Source: an uncultured Sinobacteraceae bacterium (GTDB lineage: Bacteria > Pseudomonadota > Gammaproteobacteria > Nevskiales > Nevskiaceae). From it: DNA of 64,000 bases. Shown here in pieces: positions 45,782 to 54,052 of this stretch (its first letter is position 1; each line of letters starts with the position of its first letter). The notes under the pieces are model-generated. The model saw nothing but the letters and a program-made list of their open reading frames with translations. It did no database searches and was not told the origin of the DNA. A program made the position numbers and the translations under genes. The DNA is taken from positions 512,924 to 576,923 of the forward strand of contig CAIJRD010000011.1 of the NCBI GenBank assembly GCA_903822975.1, given 5' to 3'.

Positions 45782-45808
45782 AAAAAGCCCGCTTTCGCGG
45801 GCTTTTTT
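45782..45808. terminator. Bidirectional intrinsic terminator between infA and clpA
   Basis: AAAAAGCCCGC, loop TTTC, GCGGGCTTTTTT: a GC stem flanked by A-run and T-run on both sides. It works for infA (plus) and clpA (minus) transcripts. Confidence 0.93.
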
Positions 45809-45859
45809 GGCTGCCTGCCGTTGTCCGGGCGCCGTTGCCGACGCCCGGGTTTCCAGCCT

Positions 45860-48145
45860 TCAGGCCGGCTCGACCGCAACCGGCGACTTGTCCTTGGCTT
45901 CGATCTCGAAGGCAATTTTGTCGTCGTCGTCGACCTTCACCAGTACATGTCCACCATGCGCCAGTTTGCCGAACAGCAGTTCCTCGGCAAGCGGACGCTT
46001 GATGCTGTCCTGGATCGTGCGAGCCATTGGGCGCGCGCCCATCTTGACGTCGTAGCCGTGCTCGGCGAGCCACTCGCGTGCCGCCGGCTCGACTTCCATC
46101 TGCACGTGCTTGGCCGCCAGCTGCTCTTCCAGCTGCATGAGGAACTTGTCGACCACGCGGGCAATTTCGACCCGACCCAGCGACGCGAACGGGATGATCG
46201 CGTCGAGACGGTTGCGGAACTCCGGCGAGAAGCTGCGGCGGATCACTTCCAGTGCGTCGGTGGTGTGGTTCGCCTCGCTGAAGCCCATCGAGCGGCGTGA
46301 GGACTCTTCCGCGCCGGCATTGGTGGTCATCACCAGAATGACGTTGCGGAAATCGGCGGCGCGGCCGTTGTTGTCGGTCAGCGTGCCGTGGTCCATCACC
46401 TGCAGCAGCAGGTTGAAGACGTCCGGATGCGCTTTTTCGATTTCATCGAGCAGCACCACCGCATGCGGATGCTTGATCACCGCCTCGGTCAGCAAACCAC
46501 CCTGGTCGAAGCCGACGTAGCCCGGCGGTGCGCCGATCAGGCGCGAAACCGTGTGCCGCTCCATGTACTCGGACATGTCGAAGCGGATCAGTTCGATGCC
46601 GAGCTGGTTGGCCAACTGGCGCGTGACTTCGGTCTTGCCGACGCCGGTCGGGCCGGCCAGCAGGAAGTTGCCGATCGGGCGATCCGGATTGCCGAGGCCC
46701 GAGCGCGACAGCTTGATGCAGGACGACAGTGTTTCGACCGCAGCATCCTGGCCGAAGATCACCAGCTTGAGATCGCGCTCGAGGCTCGCCAGGCGATCCT
46801 TGTCATCCGACGACACGCTCTTCGCCGGAATCCGCGCAATCTTGGCGATGGTTTCTTCGATGTCCTTGACCTGCACGGTCTTGCGGCGCTTCGACTCGGG
46901 CAGCAGGCGCAAGCGTGCGGCGGCCTCGTCGATGACGTCGATCGCCTTGTCCGGCAGATGCCGATCGGTGATGTGGCGCGCCGACAGCTCCACTGCGGCG
47001 CGCAGCGCGCCACTGGTGAAGTGCACCTGATGATGCTCCTCGAAGCGCGCGCGCAGACCTTCCAGGATCTGGATGGTCTCCGGCACGCTCGGCTCCGGCA
47101 CGTCGATCTTCTGGAAGCGACGCGACAGCGCGCGGTCCTTTTCGAAGATGCCGCGGTATTCCTGATAAGTGGTGCTGCCGATGCAGCGCAGATCGCCACT
47201 GGCCAACATCGGCTTCAGCAGGTTGCTGGCGTCCATCACGCCACCGCTGGCCGCACCCGCACCGATGATCATGTGGATCTCATCGATGAACAGGATCGCC
47301 CCCGGCGTGCGCGACAGCTCGGTGATAACGCCCTTGAAGCGCTTTTCGAAATCGCCGCGGTACTTGGTGCCGGCGATCAGGCTGCCGAGGTCGAGACTGA
47401 AGACGATGCCGTCGCGCAGCAGTTCGGGCACGCGGCCTTCGGTGATCAGCCAGGCCAGGCCTTCGGCGATCGCCGTCTTGCCCACGCCCGCCTCGCCGAC
47501 CAGCAGCGGGTTGTTCTTGCGGCGTCGGCACAGCGTCTGCATCACGCGCTCAAGCTCGGGGCCGCGACCGATCAGGGGATCGATCAGGCCCTTCAGCGCG
47601 CGGTCGTTGAGGTTGACGGTGAACTGTTCGAGCGCGGTCTTGCCACCGCCCTTACCCGACTCTTCCTTGTCCTCGGATTCGCTGGAGGCCTCGGGCGCCG
47701 ACTGCTGGCTGTTCTTGGCAATGCCGTGCGAGATGTAGTTGACGACGTCGAGACGGCTGACGCCCTGTTCGCCGAGCAGGTAGACCGCGTGCGTATCCTT
47801 TTCGGCAAACAGCGCGACCAGCACGTTCAGGGTCGAAACGCGCTTTTTACCGGAAGCTTGTACATGGTAGATGGCGCGCTGCAGCACCCGCTGGAACGAC
47901 AGCGTTGGCTGTACTTCCTGGTTGCCGCCCGCATCCTTGTTGGCGTGAATATTCTGCGCGATGTATTCGCGCAGGCCGCTTTCGAGCCGATCGAGATCCG
48001 CACCGCTGGCGGTGAGGACTTCACTGACGTTGGCATCCGACAGCAAGGCCAGCAGCAGGTGTTCGACCGTGAGCAACTCATGGCCATCGTTGCGCGCCGC
48101 GAGGAAGGCGGCATCCAAGGCTTTCTGCAGTTCGTCACTGAGCAT
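45860..48145 (-). CDS. clpA: ATP-dependent Clp protease ATP-binding subunit ClpA
   Basis: 761-residue class 1 Clp/Hsp100 unfoldase that feeds ClpP. The N-domain (MLSDELQKALDAAFLAARNDGHELLTVEHLLLALL; residues 1-140) is the ClpS docking site. First AAA+ Walker A GEAGVGKTA about 216, with FIDEIHMIIGAGAASGG; second AAA+ Walker A GPTGVGKTE about 498, with LLDEIEKAHPDVFN. The C-terminal D2-small domain ends in a charged tail. Start at ATG 48145; upstream frame is not coding. It lies 237 bases downstream of clpS on the same strand. Confidence 0.96.
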   Translation of the reverse strand: MLSDELQKALDAAFLAARNDGHELLTVEHLLLALLSDANVSEVLTASGADLDRLESGLREYIAQNIHANKDAGGNQEVQPTLSFQRVLQRAIYHVQASGKKRVSTLNVLVALFAEKDTHAVYLLGEQGVSRLDVVNYISHGIAKNSQQSAPEASSESEDKEESGKGGGKTALEQFTVNLNDRALKGLIDPLIGRGPELERVMQTLCRRRKNNPLLVGEAGVGKTAIAEGLAWLITEGRVPELLRDGIVFSLDLGSLIAGTKYRGDFEKRFKGVITELSRTPGAILFIDEIHMIIGAGAASGGVMDASNLLKPMLASGDLRCIGSTTYQEYRGIFEKDRALSRRFQKIDVPEPSVPETIQILEGLRARFEEHHQVHFTSGALRAAVELSARHITDRHLPDKAIDVIDEAAARLRLLPESKRRKTVQVKDIEETIAKIARIPAKSVSSDDKDRLASLERDLKLVIFGQDAAVETLSSCIKLSRSGLGNPDRPIGNFLLAGPTGVGKTEVTRQLANQLGIELIRFDMSEYMERHTVSRLIGAPPGYVGFDQGGLLTEAVIKHPHAVVLLDEIEKAHPDVFNLLLQVMDHGTLTDNNGRAADFRNVILVMTTNAGAEESSRRSMGFSEANHTTDALEVIRRSFSPEFRNRLDAIIPFASLGRVEIARVVDKFLMQLEEQLAAKHVQMEVEPAAREWLAEHGYDVKMGARPMARTIQDSIKRPLAEELLFGKLAHGGHVLVKVDDDDKIAFEIEAKDKSPVAVEPA

Positions 48146-48382
48146 GTGCGCTCCAAAAAAACGGTTGGGACAGACGATTCCTTTATGGGGCCAAAGCAAG
48201 GCTTTTGCAACTTCGCACTGGACAATGTGCTTCCGCATACAGTCCAAGCAATTCCCGCACCATTAAAGACCACGAGGACGCAGACGAGTGCGCGACGCCG
48301 CGGGTAAACGCGCGCACGAGTGGGTTGGAGCGGGTGCTGCGGTAGAAGGCAGCCGACGAACGTCGCGGTGCGGCGTGAGCGC

Positions 48383-48700
48383 TCAGGCGTTCTCGACGAC
48401 GGTCAGCAGCGGGTGCTGGTTCTTGCGCGAGAACGCATTGACCTGCGCCACCTTGGTTTCGGCGATCTCCGCCGGAAAAATGCCGGCCACACCGCGTCCA
48501 CTCTTGTGAACCTGCAGCATGATCTGCACCGCCTGCTCGCGCGAGTGCCGGAAGAATTGCTGCAGCACCTGCACAACGAACTCCATCGGCGTGAAGTCGT
48601 CGTTGATCATCACCACCTTGTACTGCGGCGGTGGCTTTAGCTTCGGCTTGGCTTCGTCGACAACGAGCCCGGTGCCGCTATTGGATTCGCGTTCGCTCAT
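48383..48700 (-). CDS. clpS: ATP-dependent Clp protease adaptor ClpS
   Basis: 105-residue adaptor delivering N-degron substrates to ClpAP. N-terminal flexible 25 residues, then PPQYKVVMINDDFTPMEFVVQVL with the Asn-Asp-Asp that bind the N-terminal residue, VQIMLQVHKSGRGVAGIFPAEIAETKV with the hydrophobic pocket, and C-terminal strand HPLLTVVE. It lies upstream of clpA. The flanking 48146-48382 gap shows no gene. Confidence 0.96.
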   Translation of the reverse strand: MSERESNSGTGLVVDEAKPKLKPPPQYKVVMINDDFTPMEFVVQVLQQFFRHSREQAVQIMLQVHKSGRGVAGIFPAEIAETKVAQVNAFSRKNQHPLLTVVENA

Positions 48701-48796
48701 GGGCTCGATTTTAACCGATTGCGCAGGTCGGCGAAGGTGCCGCCCTGCGCGATGAGCGCCAAGATCAGCGCCAAGATCGGCGCCATTAGGCCGGCC

Positions 48797-48833
48797 AAAA
48801 AAAACGCCGCGCGAACTTGAAGTTCGCGCGGCG
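48797..48833 (-). terminator. Intrinsic terminator of the NHL-repeat gene
   Basis: On the minus strand a perfect 14-base-pair stem (CGCCGCGCGAACTT with a one-base centre) is followed by eight T residues, 23 bases after the stop of the NHL gene. Confidence 0.93.
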
Positions 48834-48855
48834 CCGTTACGCGTTGCTTAAGCGA

Positions 48856-50268
48856 TCAGTTAGGGCTGATCGGGTTGTAGCCGTTGCAGTTCGGCACGCC
48901 GCCGTTGCCGTCGGTGTTGGAACCGTCGATCTGCTGATTCGCGGCGAACGCCAGCACGCGATTGTTGGTGCGGTCGCTGACCCACAGGTTGCCGTTGTTG
49001 TCGGCAAACACGCCAGACGGGCCGTGCAGGGTGTTCTGCGTGGCGTTGGTGTTCGACTGGTTGTTCTGCTGGTCGCCCGGCGTACCGTTCTGGTCGTCAT
49101 CGTTGTAGCTCGAATGACTGAAATCCTGCTGACCGAACACGTAGGTCGCCGGATAGCCCTTCTGCGTCGAGGCCCAGCCCGAGCTGTATTCCAGCACGCG
49201 GTTGTTGCCGCTATCGGCGACGAACAGGGCGCCGCCCGACACGAACACGCCAATCGGGTTGTTCACCAGGGTTGCCGACACGCCCGGATTGGTCGTCGAG
49301 AAGCCCGAGGTCTGGCCGACCACACCGGTTGCGTTGGTGAAGTTGACCACCGGCACCTGGCTCCAATAGAGCACGCGGTTGTTGCCGGTATCGCTGACCA
49401 CCAGCACGCTGCCGTTGGTCCAGGCATCGGTCGGCGTCGTGAACTGAATGCCGGCGGACTGCGTGCTGGTCTGCGAGATGAAGAAGCCGGCAGTGTTGGT
49501 GGTGAAGCCGCTGCCTGCGCCGTCGTCGATCTGGCCGAGTTCCACGCTCGCGGCCGCACCGGTTGCCAGGGTGCCCGGCGTGGCGTCATAGATCAGCACG
49601 CGATTGTTGTTCTGATCGACCACGACCAGCTGGTTGCTGGCGAGAATCGCCGACGTCGGATTCGACAGCGAGCTGGCGCTCGGCTTGACGGCACCGCGGT
49701 TCGACAGACGGCTGTTGAGGTCGACCTGGCCGATGACGATGTCCGGAGCGACGTTGGTGCTCTTCGGCAGCGTGTTCCAGATCAGCACGCGGTTGTTGCC
49801 GGTATCGGTAACGACCAGGCGGCCGTCGTCCGAGACGGTGACCTTGGACGGACCCGACAGACCGAACGGCGAATCGCTGCGCGCGCCGATGCCGGTGGTG
49901 GTCGTGCTGAGACTGCCCTGACCGAGCGCAAAAGCGGCGGTGGCACCGGTCGCCGGAACCGGCACGCTGGTGTACGCGAGGACGCGGTTGTTGGCGGTGT
50001 CGGCGACATAGGCGACGGTTGCGCCCGGATCTTCCACCAGGCCGCCGAGCGGACCGGCGAGCGTGGCGCCGCTCACGGCGACACCGGCATTGACTGCATT
50101 GCCGGCATAGGTGGTCTGGCCGATCAGGCTCGAAGCCAGCGCCATGTAATGACACTGGTTGCTGCTGCCGCCGCAGGCGGCCAGGCCAACGACGAACGTC
50201 GCACACAGCGACCATGCACCGACCTTGGTGCCGACGCGTGCGCGGCGAATTGAATCCTGTTTCCTCAC
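48856..50268 (-). CDS. NHL-repeat lipoprotein, beta-propeller
   Basis: 470 residues from GTG 50268. A basic N-terminus and hydrophobic stretch end in lipobox LAAC with Cys32, so it is a probable lipoprotein; the following Gly-Gly-Ser gives no strong inner-membrane signal. The mature part has about six NHL blades marked by ADTANNRVLAY, TDTGNNRVLIW, DQNNNRVLIYD, SDTGNNRVLYW, ADSGNNRVLEY and SDRTNNRVLAF. NHL propellers bind partners or polymers; no enzyme activity is assigned. Between the last two blades is an Asn/Gln/Asp-rich loop (DDDQNGTPGDQQNNQSNTNA), perhaps calcium-binding. A perfect terminator follows. Confidence 0.85.
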   Translation of the reverse strand: MRKQDSIRRARVGTKVGAWSLCATFVVGLAACGGSSNQCHYMALASSLIGQTTYAGNAVNAGVAVSGATLAGPLGGLVEDPGATVAYVADTANNRVLAYTSVPVPATGATAAFALGQGSLSTTTTGIGARSDSPFGLSGPSKVTVSDDGRLVVTDTGNNRVLIWNTLPKSTNVAPDIVIGQVDLNSRLSNRGAVKPSASSLSNPTSAILASNQLVVVDQNNNRVLIYDATPGTLATGAAASVELGQIDDGAGSGFTTNTAGFFISQTSTQSAGIQFTTPTDAWTNGSVLVVSDTGNNRVLYWSQVPVVNFTNATGVVGQTSGFSTTNPGVSATLVNNPIGVFVSGGALFVADSGNNRVLEYSSGWASTQKGYPATYVFGQQDFSHSSYNDDDQNGTPGDQQNNQSNTNATQNTLHGPSGVFADNNGNLWVSDRTNNRVLAFAANQQIDGSNTDGNGGVPNCNGYNPISPN

Positions 50269-50799
50269 TTCAACACCCCTTCAATCGATGGATGACCAAT
50301 CTGCATAGGATGCCACGAACCCGCAATTCGGGTTGTTGGCGGATATTCAGCTTTACCTGCCTTAACCCCGCTTCGGGGGCTGTGGCAACCGAAGCCAAGC
50401 GCTTCATTAAGTACGAACGCTCACGGTAAGCAGGAGCGGAGTGTATACGCTTCGGCGACAAAATCCGCCAGCCTGCCCGCTCATGAGTCGGGCAGTTCGC
50501 AAGGGCACAAGCCCTCGTCGGCTGATTGTCGACTGAGCTTCACTGGGTCGGCAGCAGGTTGGCAGTCCGGCGCTGGTGGCGAAACTGATTGAGCGCACGC
50601 TCCGATCCGCCCGGTCACCGCAACAAGACAGCAACGTTCAGTCCCGATACTCCGCGACCGCTGCGCGGGCGGGACGACGCCGGCGACGCGGTTTGCGAAG
50701 CCTGCGCTCGCATGGCTCGCTGCGGACGCAGAGCGCAGGTGCGATGCGCTTATTTACGCGAACAGACGTACCGCGGCCGGCCACTGCCGGCTATGATGC
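50269..50799. other. 531-base gap between NHL gene and gspC
   Basis: Divergent intergenic region holding both leaders. A small CCCCG-CTT-CGGGG hairpin lies at 50366-50378. The minus-strand leader (50281-50460) is AT-richer and structured but matches no riboswitch family I know. No gene is convincing. Confidence 0.5.
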
Positions 50800-51714
50800 A
50801 TGGATCAAATGGCAAGTCTTTCTCTCAACAACTGGTCGGACATTCCGAAGGTCGCGGCGGACGCTTACGCGCGCTACGGCCGTCGGCTGCCCGACATCGC
50901 CGTGGCACTGCTCGCCCTGCTCCTGGGATGCCTGCTGGCAAAACTGTTCTGGGCGGTGATGCCGGTGCCGCAAGCGGCCGTCTGGCGACCGGCACCCGCG
51001 CCGGCTCCGGAGTCGCGTCGCAGTGAAGCACTCGACCTCAACCAGATCAGCAACGCGCAGCTGTTCGGCAAGTTCGAATCGACGCCGACGGCCGCCGCGG
51101 CCGAGACCGCTCCGGATACGCAGCTGGCACTGACGCTGCTCGGCATTTTTGCCGACAGCCGCGATCCGAATTCGTCGCGTGCGCTGATCGGCGCCGACGG
51201 CGGCGACGAGAAGCCCTATGCGATCGGCGACGAAGTCACGCGCGGCGTTACGCTGCAGGCGATCTTTGCCGACCGCGTGGTGCTGTCGCGGAATGGCCGC
51301 CTCGAAACGCTGAGGCTCGACAAGGATCAGGCGAGCAACGGCGACGCCCCGGCGATGGTCTCCGACGACGGCACCTCGGTTGGGGCCGAAGCCGCGCAGC
51401 AGCTTTCCGATATCCGCAATCGCATGCTGGTGGATCCGTCGAAAGCGCAGGACTACATCCGTGTGCAGCCGGTGCAGTCGCCGAGCGGCGACGGCATGCT
51501 CGGCTACCGGATCTACCCGGGCAAGGACAAAGCGCTGTTCAGCGCCGCGGGACTGCGCCCCGGCGACGTCGTCACCGCGATCAATGGCACTTCGCTGAGC
51601 GATCCGGCGAAAGCGCTGCAACTGCTCAGCGATCTCAGTCAGGCCCAGCAACTCAGTGTTGTCATCAATCGCGGCGGTCAGTCGCAGACCGTCAGCGTTT
51701 CTTTGAACCCGTGA
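50800..51714 (+). CDS. gspC: Type II secretion protein GspC
   Basis: 304-residue inner-membrane component linking the platform to the GspD secretin. One membrane helix (about 32-55), a periplasmic homology region (LALTLLGIFADSRDPNSSRALIG; about 105-140) and a C-terminal PDZ domain (about 205-300, GYRIYPGKDKALFSAAGLRPGDVVTAING). Start may be ATG 50800 or 50809 (MASLSLNN). It is ten bases upstream of gspD and first of gspC-D-E-F. Confidence 0.92.
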   Translation: MDQMASLSLNNWSDIPKVAADAYARYGRRLPDIAVALLALLLGCLLAKLFWAVMPVPQAAVWRPAPAPAPESRRSEALDLNQISNAQLFGKFESTPTAAAAETAPDTQLALTLLGIFADSRDPNSSRALIGADGGDEKPYAIGDEVTRGVTLQAIFADRVVLSRNGRLETLRLDKDQASNGDAPAMVSDDGTSVGAEAAQQLSDIRNRMLVDPSKAQDYIRVQPVQSPSGDGMLGYRIYPGKDKALFSAAGLRPGDVVTAINGTSLSDPAKALQLLSDLSQAQQLSVVINRGGQSQTVSVSLNP

Positions 51715-51724
51715 CCCCCGCCCT

Positions 51725-54019
51725 ATGAATCTGCGTCCGCGTTTTGCCCTCTCCGTGCTGGCTTCAGTGGTGCTGTCCAGCGCCATGCTTACGCCAGCGG
51801 CCGCGCAGAAACCGCGCGCCAGCAATGGCCGCGAAGTGACGCTGAATCTGAAAGACGCCGACATCAACACGTTGATCGCGACGGTCAGCGAAGTCACCGG
51901 CAAAAATTTCATCATCGATCCTCGCGTCAAAGGCAAGGTCACGGTGATCTCGTCGAGCCCGATGAACGCGGCCGGCGTTTATGAAACCTTCCTGTCGGTA
52001 CTGCAGGTCAATGGCTTCGCCGCGATCCCGGCGGGCGACGCCACCAAGATCGTGCTGGAAGCCAATGCGCGCACCGATGGCGGCAGCTACGTCGGCTCCG
52101 GTAGCGGCTTGGCCGACGACGAAATCGTTACCCACGTCTACGAGGTGCGTAACGCCTCCGCGCAGCAGCTGGTGGCGATGTTGCGGCCGCTGGTCGCGCA
52201 GTCCGGCCAGCTCGCCGCGTATGCCGGCAGCAACAGCCTGATCATTTCCGATCGCGCCTCCAACGTGCAGCGCATGGAGCGGCTGATCCGCCAGATCGAT
52301 GTCGCCGGCGATCGCGATGTTCAGCTGGTGCCGCTGAAGAACGCCGCGGCCAGCGATGTGGTGCGCACGCTCACCACGCTGACCCAGCAATCGAAGCAGG
52401 CCGATCCCACCGCGCAGCAGACCGCCGTGATCGCCGACGACCGCAGCAACTCGGTGCTGATCGCCGGGCCCAAGGGTGATCGTGATCGTCTGATGTCGGT
52501 GATCGCTGACCTCGACGCACCGACCTCCGACAAGGGCGGCGATACGCAGGTGATCTACCTCAAGTTCGCCAGCGCCGAGAACCTCGCGCCGATTCTCGAA
52601 GGCTACGCGCAGCAGGCCAGCAAGCCCGCCAAGTCGACCGGCAGCATGTTCGGCAACAGCAGCAGCGGCAGCAGCAGCAGTTTCGGTAGCAGCAGTTCGG
52701 CCTCGACGCCGGCACCGGCGCCGACCACCAGTTCGTCGAGTTCCAGCAGCCTCGGCGGCGGCGGTAACGGTGATCTGCGCGTGATTCCGGACAAGGACAC
52801 CAATGCGCTGGTGATCACGGCACCGCCGAAGATCATGCAGAAGGTCAAGAACGTCATCGCGCAGCTCGACATTCGCCGCTCGCAGGTGCTGGTCGAGGGC
52901 ATCGTTGCCGAAGTCAGCGCCAACAAGGCCAGTTCGCTCGGCGTCGACTACATCGCCTACGACCCGCACAGTGTTGCCGCCACCGGCATCCTCAATTCCA
53001 GCACGCTGAGCGCGCTGCAGAATGTCAGCAGTCTCGCAAGCAGCAGCACCGCGACTTCGCTGAGTTCCAGCAGCACGACGACCAGCCTGATCGCCTCGGC
53101 CGCGTCCTCTTTGATCGGCCAGGGCGCGACCGCGGCGGTCGGCTCGTTCTCCAACGGCCACCTGTTCGGTGCGCTACTGAAAGCGTTGCAGAGCGATGGC
53201 GATACCAACATCCTGTCGACACCGTCGCTGGTGACGCTCGACAACGAAGAAGCCAAGTTCGAAGTCGGCCAGGAAGTGCCGTTCCAGACCGGTTCGTTCT
53301 CCAACACTGGCACCGCCAGCAATGGTGCGGTCAACCCGTTCCAGACCATCGACCGCAAGGATGTCGGCCTCAAGCTGGGCATCACGCCGACCATCGGCGG
53401 CGAAGGCGACAACATCCGCCTGAAGATCGAGTTCGAGAATTCGAGCCTCGCCAGCGGCCAGGCGGGTGCTGCCAATCTGGTCACCAACAAGCGCACGCTG
53501 AGCAATACGGTCAGCATCGACGGCGGCCAGATTCTGGTGATCGGCGGCTTGATCGACGATCAGATCACCGACACGCAGAACCGTATTCCGGTGCTGTCGG
53601 ACATTCCGCTGCTGGGCGCGCTGTTCCGCTCGCGCGACATCACCAAGACCAAGACCAACCTGATGATCTTCATTCATCCGGTGATCCTGCGGACGCGCGA
53701 GGAAGGCGACTTCTACACGCGCCGCAAATACGACGGCACCCGCGAAGCCGAGATCCGCGCTGCCAATGGTTCGATTCCTTTGATCGGCGGACAGCGGCCG
53801 GTGCTGTACCGCTACGACGACTACGTGCGCGAGGCCAACAAGCCGGCGAGCGCAGCCGATCTGCCGCCGCCGAAGGATGGCCCGCCGGGTGCTGCACCGG
53901 CCGCAACCGATTCGCAGGCGTCGCCGCTGTTGCCGCCGCCGCAGAGCACGCCGTTGCCGGTGCCGGAAGTCGCTCCGGAATCCGACGCGAGCCCGACGCA
54001 GGGCCAGGTCAAGCGCTAG
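51725..54019 (+). CDS. gspD: Type II secretion outer-membrane secretin GspD
   Basis: 764-residue secretin, longer than the usual 650. Signal peptide with cleavage near AAAQ; N0 (VTLNLKDADINTLIATVSEVTGKNFIIDPRVKG), N1-N3 domains, then the secretin domain with VPFQTGSFS, VGLKLGITPTIGGEGDNIRLKIEFENS and the C-terminal FRSRDITKTKTNLMIFIHPVILR. A Ser/Gly-rich insert (about 307-344) lies inside N3. A Pro/Ala-rich tail of about 80 residues ends the protein, which may bind a pilotin. Pores about 15 subunits wide cross the outer membrane. Confidence 0.95.
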   Translation: MNLRPRFALSVLASVVLSSAMLTPAAAQKPRASNGREVTLNLKDADINTLIATVSEVTGKNFIIDPRVKGKVTVISSSPMNAAGVYETFLSVLQVNGFAAIPAGDATKIVLEANARTDGGSYVGSGSGLADDEIVTHVYEVRNASAQQLVAMLRPLVAQSGQLAAYAGSNSLIISDRASNVQRMERLIRQIDVAGDRDVQLVPLKNAAASDVVRTLTTLTQQSKQADPTAQQTAVIADDRSNSVLIAGPKGDRDRLMSVIADLDAPTSDKGGDTQVIYLKFASAENLAPILEGYAQQASKPAKSTGSMFGNSSSGSSSSFGSSSSASTPAPAPTTSSSSSSSLGGGGNGDLRVIPDKDTNALVITAPPKIMQKVKNVIAQLDIRRSQVLVEGIVAEVSANKASSLGVDYIAYDPHSVAATGILNSSTLSALQNVSSLASSSTATSLSSSSTTTSLIASAASSLIGQGATAAVGSFSNGHLFGALLKALQSDGDTNILSTPSLVTLDNEEAKFEVGQEVPFQTGSFSNTGTASNGAVNPFQTIDRKDVGLKLGITPTIGGEGDNIRLKIEFENSSLASGQAGAANLVTNKRTLSNTVSIDGGQILVIGGLIDDQITDTQNRIPVLSDIPLLGALFRSRDITKTKTNLMIFIHPVILRTREEGDFYTRRKYDGTREAEIRAANGSIPLIGGQRPVLYRYDDYVREANKPASAADLPPPKDGPPGAAPAATDSQASPLLPPPQSTPLPVPEVAPESDASPTQGQVKR

Positions 54020-54052
54020 CCCGATCCCGCGTCCCGACCTCGGCAACGACTC

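Noticed and set aside
46388..48307. Plus-strand open frame of 639 codons opposite clpA
   Set aside because: Antisense to a canonical ClpA with both AAA+ domains; composition is skewed and no motif is present.
50281..50460. Possible c-di-GMP or other riboswitch upstream of the NHL gene
   Set aside because: Structured and AT-rich, but the conserved bases of the GEMM and other aptamers are not present in order.
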